DNA of 12,311 nt, taken from contig JAQTRI010000065.1 in assembly GCA_028711905.1 (NCBI GenBank), positions 1-12,311 on the forward strand, written 5' to 3'. The stretch is from Candidatus Wallbacteria bacterium (GTDB lineage: Bacteria; Muiribacteriota; JAQTZZ01). Made by a program: the position numbers and the translations under genes. Position 1 is the stretch's first letter. Each line of letters opens with the position of its first letter. Below, piece by piece: positions 1 through 5,109 of the stretch. Under the pieces are notes generated by a model, which made no database searches, was not told where the DNA came from, and saw only the letters and a program-made list of their open reading frames with translations.

Positions 1-134
1 ATCTCGACAGCCGCGGAATCCTTGAGCGAAAAGCTGCTGCTCCCGTCAGTTGAATCGAGTGTGGCAGTGATGTCCGCTGCGAATGCCGGTAAAGGGATAA
101 GTAAAATCAAGATGAGACAAACATGTTTGACCAT
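1..134 (-). CDS. Secreted protein of unknown function, N-terminal fragment (runs off the left edge)
   Basis: Forty-four codons are visible from ATG at 134 to the window edge. Residues 1-19 form a clear Sec signal peptide: Lys3 and His4, then a run of Leu and Ile, then Pro-Leu-Pro-Ala-Phe-Ala, with predicted cleavage after AFA at residue 19. The visible mature part begins ADITATLDSTDGSSSFSLKD. I do not recognise a named family; the Thr/Ser/Asp-rich text resembles the start of large secreted or surface proteins, which is only an impression. There is no Shine-Dalgarno sequence before the ATG. A -10-like TACATT ends five bases upstream, with TTGTGA 17 bases before it, so the mRNA may be leaderless. 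The gene lies 60 bases downstream of the DUF3795 gene and on the same strand, but appears to have its own promoter. Function cannot be assigned. Confidence 0.6.
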   Translation of the reverse strand, partial: MVKHVCLILILLIPLPAFAADITATLDSTDGSSSFSLKDSAAVE

Positions 135-139
135 CTGCA

Positions 140-168
140 AATGTATCGGATGAATGCAGGAATCACAA
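140..168 (-). promoter_or_regulatory. Candidate promoter of the secreted-protein fragment
   Basis: Read on the minus strand, TTGTGA (168-163) and TACATT (145-140) are separated by 17 bases. The -10 ends five bases before the ATG at 134, so transcription would begin at or next to the start codon. Both hexamers match the sigma-70 consensus at four of six bases, so this is a moderate candidate only. Confidence 0.35.
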
Positions 169-194
169 ATAATAAAATAAGTTTCCGGCCATAG

Positions 195-494
195 TTATCC
201 TCTGCTTTTCAGAAGTGCCAGCCGTTCTTTTAGAGATTTCTCGAACTCCTCATCCGACAGCGAAGGATCACGCAATTTCAGAAATGTTTCACAGGGAAGT
301 TGCGGGCAAAGACCGCAGTGTTCCAGTTGCTTTTGGTTTGTGCAGCAGTCATAGACTGTGCAGACAGTCATGTCAGACCACTTGATCCAGAACGGATGAC
401 CTTCGGTCTGGCGGCAGCCGGTGCAGTCCTTGCCGCTGTGTGAGCAATCGCGACAGGACCATCCACAGGGGGGAGATGCCTTGGTATCGATCAT
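195..494 (-). CDS. DUF3795 family Cys-rich protein (divergent paralogue)
   Basis: A 99-residue protein starting at ATG 494, chosen because GGAGG lies a few bases upstream; a longer reading from 518 lacks such a site. Cysteines at 10, 14, 17, 24 and 27, followed by CTVYDCC and a C-terminal HCGLCPQLPC, give the Cys pattern of DUF3795 proteins, which are small, presumably metal-binding, and have no firmly known reaction. The final CGxCxxxPC block is the same as in the neighbouring DUF3795 gene at 550-888, but the rest is strongly diverged, so this is an older paralogue. It lies 55 bases downstream of that gene on the same strand and is probably co-transcribed. The C-terminus (about residues 72-99) is a charged, probably helical, tail. 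The assignment rests on the Cys pattern alone. Confidence 0.75.
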   Translation of the reverse strand: MIDTKASPPCGWSCRDCSHSGKDCTGCRQTEGHPFWIKWSDMTVCTVYDCCTNQKQLEHCGLCPQLPCETFLKLRDPSLSDEEFEKSLKERLALLKSRG

Positions 495-549
495 TTTGCC
501 TCCTCCAGATGCAGGCACCGCAGAACGCGAGGCGATCCTTAGTTCACTT

Positions 550-888
550 CTAACTGGCCCGGCCTTTTCTCACCTGCTCAATGTATTCCTTAGCCGGGGG
601 GACATTATCCACGACAAAAGAAATGTCCTTGCATGGGTACTGATCGCAAAAACCGCAGTTTTCAAGCTTTTTGGACTGATTACACTGGCGGATCTTGCAC
701 TCGTTCCAGTGGGAAAATTTTATGCCGTTTCCTTTGCAGCCTTCGCAATTGATGTGCTCGGGTCTGATATCGGCATGAAACTGCGCAGACCATTTTTTCG
801 CGGTTTCCGCTCTCAGGGCATTATCGTTCTTTTTTGTGGCGAGAAAGGCTTCACAGGTTTCACATTCAAGACCGCAATACGATTTCAT
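550..888 (-). CDS. DUF3795 family Cys-rich protein, copy A
   Basis: A 112-residue protein from ATG 888, which has GGAGG three bases upstream; the reading frame is open further up to 1017, but that part overlaps the zinc-ribbon gene and has no ribosome site. The order is typical of DUF3795: CGLECETC near the N-terminus (Cys5, 9, 12), INCEGC (Cys48, 51), CKIRQC (Cys64, 69) and CGFCDQYPC (Cys78, 81, 86). These probably bind zinc or a similar metal; no catalytic role is established for the family. A second copy lies at 9521-9853, with about 93% DNA identity over 565-888 and a 9-base deletion in that copy. Copy A keeps the full Cys set and looks like the more intact version. It sits between the zinc-ribbon gene (56 bases upstream) and another DUF3795 gene (55 bases downstream). 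Confidence 0.85.
   Translation of the reverse strand: MKSYCGLECETCEAFLATKKNDNALRAETAKKWSAQFHADIRPEHINCEGCKGNGIKFSHWNECKIRQCNQSKKLENCGFCDQYPCKDISFVVDNVPPAKEYIEQVRKGRAS
565..888 (-). repeat. Duplicated segment, copy A (partner 9539-9853)
   Basis: This 324-base stretch and 9539-9853 (315 bases) align along their whole length in direct orientation. By eye there are about 22 substitutions and one 9-base gap. Homology stops abruptly at the ATG on one side and about 15 bases before the stop codon of copy A on the other, so essentially only the coding part is shared. Confidence 0.9.
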
Positions 889-944
889 GGGACCTCCACA
901 AATTAATCTGGATATTACAGTTATCTTACACAGCAGGCAAAGGG

Positions 945-1151
945 TTACTGGGTGAAAAAGTCGAAGATATTGCCGAGCATGCTGGAGTCGGCGGCGTAGA
1001 ACTCGGTGTAGCGGCACTGTCTGCAGATCACGGTTGTGAAGCGCTTGGACTGGATATCGAAAAGTTTGGTGAGAAACCCGCCTGTGGCGCGCATCTCGCT
1101 CACTTCATACTCCTTATGCCCGCACTTGGGACAGGTGTAATTCAGGTTCAT
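945..1151 (-). CDS. Zinc-ribbon nucleic-acid-binding-type protein (DUF2082-like)
   Basis: A 68-residue protein with an excellent ribosome site (AGGAGG four bases before ATG 1151). Two Cys pairs, CPKCG at residues 7-11 and CRQC at 43-46, form a zinc ribbon. Between them lies the signature GGFLTKLFDIQSKRFTTV, followed by YTEFY, which matches the small zinc-ribbon family formerly called DUF2082 (Pfam PF09855). Members are annotated as nucleic-acid-binding by fold, without a demonstrated target. It is the first gene of a three-gene leftward cluster of Cys-rich proteins. A candidate promoter (extended -10) lies about 50 bases upstream. Length is normal for the family, and nothing is missing from the Cys set. 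Confidence 0.85.
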   Translation of the reverse strand: MNLNYTCPKCGHKEYEVSEMRATGGFLTKLFDIQSKRFTTVICRQCRYTEFYAADSSMLGNIFDFFTQ

Positions 1152-1202
1152 CGCTCCTCCTATTTCGGGAAAATATCGCCCGGAAAAAACACTGCATCAT
1201 CG

Positions 1203-1211
1203 ATTGTACCA
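1203..1211 (-). promoter_or_regulatory. Candidate extended -10 promoter for the Cys-rich cluster
   Basis: On the minus strand the sequence TGGTACAAT gives a TG-N-TACAAT extended -10 element, five of six on the hexamer. No good -35 is present at 17 bases, as is common for extended -10 promoters. Transcription would start near 1196, leaving a leader of about 45 bases to the ATG at 1151. Confidence 0.4.
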
Positions 1212-1295
1212 GATTCGGGTCGCATAGATGTGAATTTCCATATCCTGGATCAAATTCTCCAGAGTAATGTAATCGCCTTCACGCTTCGCATCGCA

Positions 1296-2255
1296 TCAGC
1301 TGCTTTGCTCTTCAATGCTGAGATATCTGTCCCAGATGTCCGCCAGAATAGACACAATGAGTTTTCCTTTGTTTTCCGGCATTCGAGCATAACGGGAGGC
1401 CACCGCAACTGCAGCGCCGCTTGACAGGCCGCATGAGATGCCTTCCTCCCGCAGCATGCGCCGGGTAAAGTCATAAGCTTCAGCATCGGTAACAGTCGCG
1501 ATATCGTCTACAAGAGACAGGTCCAGCACTTCAGGAACAAACCCCGCCCCGATCCCTTGAATTTTGTGAGGTCCGGGCTGGGGAGGCGTACCGTTGCGGA
1601 TCGCGGTTAAAACTGGCGAGGCGGCAGGCTCCACTGCGACCGACAGAATCTGCTTTCCCTTTTCCTGCTTGATGAAGCGGCTGACGCCGGTTATCGTTCC
1701 TCCGGTTCCGACCCCGGCGATGAAAATGTCGATCTCACCAGCAGTGTCGTTCCAGATTTCCGGCCCTGTGGTATTGAAATGAATCAGGGGATTGGCAGGA
1801 TTTCTGAACTGCTGCGGCATGAAAAAGCTTTCAGGTTCTCCGGCAACGATTTCCTCGGCTTTTTCGATCGCCCCTCTCATTCCCTTGTTCCCATCTGTCA
1901 GAATCAGCTTTGCTCCGAAGGAATGAAGCATTTTTCTGCGTTCCATGGACATAGTTTCCGGCATTGTCAGTACCAGCGGGTAACCCTTGGAAGCGCAGAC
2001 GAATGCCAGTGCGATTCCGGTATTGCCGCTGGTCGGCTCGATCACAGTAACCGCACTTGAACCGGGGTGAAGAATGCCGCGATTTTCAGCGTCCCAGATC
2101 ATTGAAGCTCCGATCCGGCATTTGACAGAATTGGCCGGGTTCCTGCCTTCGATCTTGACTGCGATTCTGCCTAAAAAACACTTTGAGATGTTGTTCAGCA
2201 AAACAAGCGGGGTGTTGCCGATACTCAAGGCAACGCTCTGAAAAATCCGTTTCAT
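1296..2255 (-). CDS. cysK: Cysteine synthase A (O-acetylserine sulfhydrylase)
   Basis: A 319-residue cytoplasmic PLP enzyme that makes L-cysteine from O-acetylserine and sulfide. It closely follows the E. coli CysK pattern: NSVKCRIG carries the PLP lysine (Lys45), PTSGNTG (74-80) is the substrate loop, a GVGTGGT phosphate-binding loop lies near residue 180, and KIQGIGAGF follows near 230. ATG 2255 has AGGAGG four bases upstream. One oddity lies near the C-terminus: where CysK proteins normally read P-(S/D)-(S/T)-G-(E/D)-R-Y-L, this one reads ADIWDRYL. It then stops soon after RYLS, about ten residues shorter than E. coli CysK. The segment lies near the PLP ring nitrogen, so activity could be affected. 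No cysE or sulfate gene is next to it; the gene appears to be transcribed alone. Confidence 0.93.
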   Translation of the reverse strand: MKRIFQSVALSIGNTPLVLLNNISKCFLGRIAVKIEGRNPANSVKCRIGASMIWDAENRGILHPGSSAVTVIEPTSGNTGIALAFVCASKGYPLVLTMPETMSMERRKMLHSFGAKLILTDGNKGMRGAIEKAEEIVAGEPESFFMPQQFRNPANPLIHFNTTGPEIWNDTAGEIDIFIAGVGTGGTITGVSRFIKQEKGKQILSVAVEPAASPVLTAIRNGTPPQPGPHKIQGIGAGFVPEVLDLSLVDDIATVTDAEAYDFTRRMLREEGISCGLSSGAAVAVASRYARMPENKGKLIVSILADIWDRYLSIEEQSS

Positions 2256-2295
2256 TCTGCCTCCTGATTGTTCAAAACTGATAAAAAATGCCTGA

Positions 2296-2324
2296 ATTCA
2301 ACTTGCTTCTTGTCCAAGTGTAAA
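2296..2324 (-). promoter_or_regulatory. Candidate sigma-70 promoter of cysK
   Basis: On the minus strand TTTACA (2324-2319) and TTGAAT (2301-2296) are 17 bases apart, with five and four matches to consensus. Transcription would begin about 35 bases before the cysK ATG. The rest of the 207-base gap (2256-2462) shows short inverted repeats but no clear operator or terminator. Confidence 0.35.
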
Positions 2325-2462
2325 GCTTGTCGATCCAGGATTCCACATTTTTCAATCAACTGCGCCTCTGAATGTCATCATTCATGTGGATAAATCTGCG
2401 GAATCCCGAACCTGTAACATCAAGCAGAGAGCTGCGTATACCTTAACCGTGCTTAGGGCGGC

Positions 2463-4847
2463 TTAATGAAGCCCGATTGAGGAAACTTCTCTCAGTTCCT
2501 GCCTCAGAATCTCCAGTGCTGCACTATCTCCAGAGAGATCATGCATGACCAACGGTGCGCTGATATTGAGCTTCTGTAGAGCCAGTTTTCCGACAACGCC
2601 CATCATGCGCTCGATTTCCAGCCTGACGATCGAGGCTCTGCCGGGCTCCGCGTCCGGAAGTTCGCGTTCGAGAGCCGCCAGATGGGCGGCTTTCTCTGAA
2701 AGTCTCGGCAGGAGCAGGTCCGCTGACTTTCTCAGGACCGCGGTTCTAGCCTGGGCCGAGCCGATGCCCTCCAGCCCGAAGGCCAGATATACAGCCTTAT
2801 ATAGACCTGTGTCTACGAACAGTCCGCCGCAACCGGAGGAAACTGCGCTCCTGCTGCTCACAGCGTACTGAAAAATGGCCTGTGCCGGGGCCACGGCATC
2901 GATCTCGTCCGGCCATCTCTGATTTCCGGCACCGTCGCCTCCCGTAATGGCGAAGTCCGTTCCCTGCATGGCGTTACACCCGAGGATTCTGTGCATGCAG
3001 ATGTTGTCCTGGACATACCAGCTGTAGAGGTATTCCTTGAAGAAAGCGGTATGGCCGAATTTTTCGCCCAGATCCTGGCCTGAGATGAACAGCGAACCTC
3101 CAGAGGTCAGGTATTCGATCAGTGCCTCAGGATCGACAGCCGGGGAATCGTCACTGGCCGGGATAGCGACAAAGACCATTGCATAGCGTTTCAATATGTC
3201 GGAGGCAGCCGGTCCTTGGAACAGCGAGTCCCACTGGTCGAACCCGAAACCGGCCGACTCCAGGGCCCGGGTATAGTATTGAACACATTCGTCTCCGGAC
3301 TTCCTGGCGAGCAGGAGAACGGGATGAGTGGTTACGAACGGTTTGCGGACTACCAGGGGGTAGTCCCTGTCGATCAGTCTGTCATTCAAAGTGATCCGGA
3401 GATTGAGGTGCACGACCTGATTGGCCTGGCATGTCCCTGAAACGCGTACCCTGAGCCCATCGATCCGAACCGCTCCGAAGGCCGGGACATCCGGTATAGC
3501 CGCGTCACACGCATCAATGTCTACGAAAGGGCTGTCCGGTACAATGGACAGGGTTGCCCCGACTCCGGTTCGCGCACCTTCATTGGAGATCTCGATCATG
3601 AAGTTCACGGTTTCCCCGGCAGCAATCACACTGTCGCCGTTTTCGTTCAGAGCAGTGACTTTCCTGATTTTTAGAATCGGGCGTTGAGGGAGACAAAGAT
3701 CCTCGATAAATCCGTCCCATGCCGTATCAACGGCGAATTTTAGTCCGCTGTAAGCGGTTTTCAACTCCTGGTTGTAGAATTGCCTGTCCGGAATGTAGAT
3801 GGATAGTCCTCCGGCTCTGCCGATAAAGCGTCCGGTCCCGGCTGCTGCGGTGATCACCGGTGATTCTCCCCTGAGCAGGGAGAGCATCTCCCCGGCTTCT
3901 GATTTCACTTCCTGATCAGCTGCCAGTTTTTCAATCCTGGACAGGTAATCGCACAAATCCTTGTAATCGCCGACCGCGAATTCCTGCGCCTGCGAGGCGG
4001 CAGCTACATAGTCGCACACTGAGTCGGGGTGCTCCCGCAACAGATCCACAAATCCGGTCAGCTTCGGCATCATGTTCTCGAATCTCCGGCAGTCGATGGC
4101 AGAGAGAGTCACATCGTTGATGCCCTGGGTTCCGCCGTTGTAGGAATCGGCGAACAATCCGACAATAGTCCTGCTCAATACTGCCGGAGTCATTCCCGGA
4201 TCAGCGGTGAGCGCAGCTAAGAATACATCATACGGCCAACCTGTACCCGGCTCGGTGTGTTCGGAAAACACCATGTATCCGGCATCGCCTGCAGTTTCGT
4301 GCGCCACTTCAATCATGCCCATCAAACAGGCATCGTAGCCGATGATATCGACCCTGCGGCCGATGTGATCGTGCATAGCCTTAGACAAAAAACCAAGTTC
4401 CTGAGTTTTGATCGTGCGACCGCTCTGAGCATCGCTCGAAATGCCTTTGAAAAGAGGTGGTCCCTGTTTTCTCCAGCCCGAACCGTGGCTCCAGATGATG
4501 TACAGATAGTGCCGCGCCGGATAGTGGGTCACACTCCAGCGGAAAAACTCGAAAGCCTCCCGCCAGTCACCCATGTCGATTTCACCGACCTGCTCGGTGA
4601 CGACCGCGCCTTTGCCGATGACATGACGCTCTGTGTTGTCCTTTCCCGAGTGATCCTGCAGCACAACGATTCCGATGCGCTCATCAGAGCCGATTTTCGC
4701 CATTTCAGCAACATCTTCGGAAGCGAATGAGTCGAGTTCATTGTCGCCGTTCATAAAGACCATGACGGTCCAGTTTTTTTCATAAGCAGCGAGCGGGAAG
4801 AACGCGGAGAACAGCGCCAGTGCGACCAGTAAAAGTTTCTTCATCAT
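2463..4847 (-). CDS. Secreted clostripain-family (C11) cysteine peptidase with C-terminal accessory domains
   Basis: A 794-residue exported protease. Residues 1-21 are a signal peptide (Met-Met-Lys-Lys, a Leu/Ala/Phe core, cleavage near LAA). Residues about 25-385 match peptidase C11/clostripain: NWTVMVFMNGDNELD at the start, the catalytic His121 in WSHGSGW, and the catalytic Cys174 in YDACLMGMIEVA. Clostripain cleaves after Arg; whether this one does is not visible. About 390-505 is a beta-sandwich of the CARDB or NEW3 kind (ILKIRKV, then AGETVNFMIEISNEG). About 507-715 resembles a ThuA or glutaminase-like Rossmann domain, with a YLTSGGSLFISGQDLG segment. A charged helical tail follows. GGAGG lies one base before ATG 4847 and four before ATG 4844, so translation may start at the second Met. 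It is divergent from the cyclase gene. Likely role: extracellular or periplasmic protein breakdown. Confidence 0.88.
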   Translation of the reverse strand: MMKKLLLVALALFSAFFPLAAYEKNWTVMVFMNGDNELDSFASEDVAEMAKIGSDERIGIVVLQDHSGKDNTERHVIGKGAVVTEQVGEIDMGDWREAFEFFRWSVTHYPARHYLYIIWSHGSGWRKQGPPLFKGISSDAQSGRTIKTQELGFLSKAMHDHIGRRVDIIGYDACLMGMIEVAHETAGDAGYMVFSEHTEPGTGWPYDVFLAALTADPGMTPAVLSRTIVGLFADSYNGGTQGINDVTLSAIDCRRFENMMPKLTGFVDLLREHPDSVCDYVAAASQAQEFAVGDYKDLCDYLSRIEKLAADQEVKSEAGEMLSLLRGESPVITAAAGTGRFIGRAGGLSIYIPDRQFYNQELKTAYSGLKFAVDTAWDGFIEDLCLPQRPILKIRKVTALNENGDSVIAAGETVNFMIEISNEGARTGVGATLSIVPDSPFVDIDACDAAIPDVPAFGAVRIDGLRVRVSGTCQANQVVHLNLRITLNDRLIDRDYPLVVRKPFVTTHPVLLLARKSGDECVQYYTRALESAGFGFDQWDSLFQGPAASDILKRYAMVFVAIPASDDSPAVDPEALIEYLTSGGSLFISGQDLGEKFGHTAFFKEYLYSWYVQDNICMHRILGCNAMQGTDFAITGGDGAGNQRWPDEIDAVAPAQAIFQYAVSSRSAVSSGCGGLFVDTGLYKAVYLAFGLEGIGSAQARTAVLRKSADLLLPRLSEKAAHLAALERELPDAEPGRASIVRLEIERMMGVVGKLALQKLNISAPLVMHDLSGDSAALEILRQELREVSSIGLH

Positions 4848-4854
4848 GCCTCCG

Positions 4855-4882
4855 GACTGAAACGCGTCAGAAGCGTTTAGTC
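4855..4882 (-). promoter_or_regulatory. Hairpin directly upstream of the protease ribosome site
   Basis: The inverted repeat is GACT-g-AAACGC (4855-4865) against GCGTTTAGTC (4873-4882), giving ten base pairs with one bulged base and a seven-base loop. On the minus-strand mRNA the stem ends one base before the GGAGG site and would sit at the very 5' end if transcription starts after TATACT. It could limit ribosome access, stabilise the 5' end or act as a DNA operator. Confidence 0.45.
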
Positions 4883-4889
4883 TGAAACA

Positions 4890-4895
4890 AGTATA
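4890..4895 (-). promoter_or_regulatory. Candidate -10 element of the protease gene
   Basis: TATACT on the minus strand matches five of six consensus bases and would start transcription near 4883, just before the hairpin. No good -35 lies at 16-18 bases; TTGATA is present, but 23 bases away, so an activator may be needed or the call may be wrong. Confidence 0.3.
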
Positions 4896-4995
4896 TCCGG
4901 CATAAAGCAGAAGAGAAGTATCAAAGTGCGGCAGTTATTTTACGGTTCAGAACGCATCGAACTCTCCATAGCTGCAGCAAGCGGCGCATACGATC

Positions 4996-5007
4996 TTATT
5001 CGAATAA
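4996..5007. other. Perfect 12-base AT-rich palindrome in the divergent region
   Basis: TTATTCGAATAA is its own reverse complement. It lies about 100 bases upstream of both the protease promoter candidate and the cyclase start. It may be a regulator-binding site for the divergent pair, but a single short palindrome can occur by chance. Confidence 0.25.
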
Positions 5008-5073
5008 CATACAGTCATGTAACTTTTACAGGGCTATATCCCAGGTCTATTAAAGACATGCCCTGACCTGCCG

Positions 5074-5102
5074 TTGTTTTCGTCTGCCTGCCATCGTATA
5101 AT
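5074..5102 (+). promoter_or_regulatory. Promoter of the cyclase gene with consensus -10, predicted leaderless
   Basis: A perfect TATAAT lies at 5097-5102, with TTGTTT at 5074-5079 (three of six) 17 bases before it. The -10 ends seven bases before ATG 5110, so transcription is predicted to begin at or next to the start codon. No ribosome site is present, which agrees with a leaderless mRNA. Confidence 0.6.
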
Positions 5103-5109
5103 TCTGGTC

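Noticed and set aside
421..906. Plus-strand 161-codon open frame across the DUF3795 genes
   Set aside because: It is the complement of two well-supported minus-strand genes, with no ribosome site and no recognisable motif.
2331..2425. Interleaved short inverted repeats (GGATTCC/GGAATCC and TCCACAT/ATGTGGA) upstream of cysK
   Set aside because: The arms are seven bases, share bases with each other and are far apart; I see no reason to call an operator.
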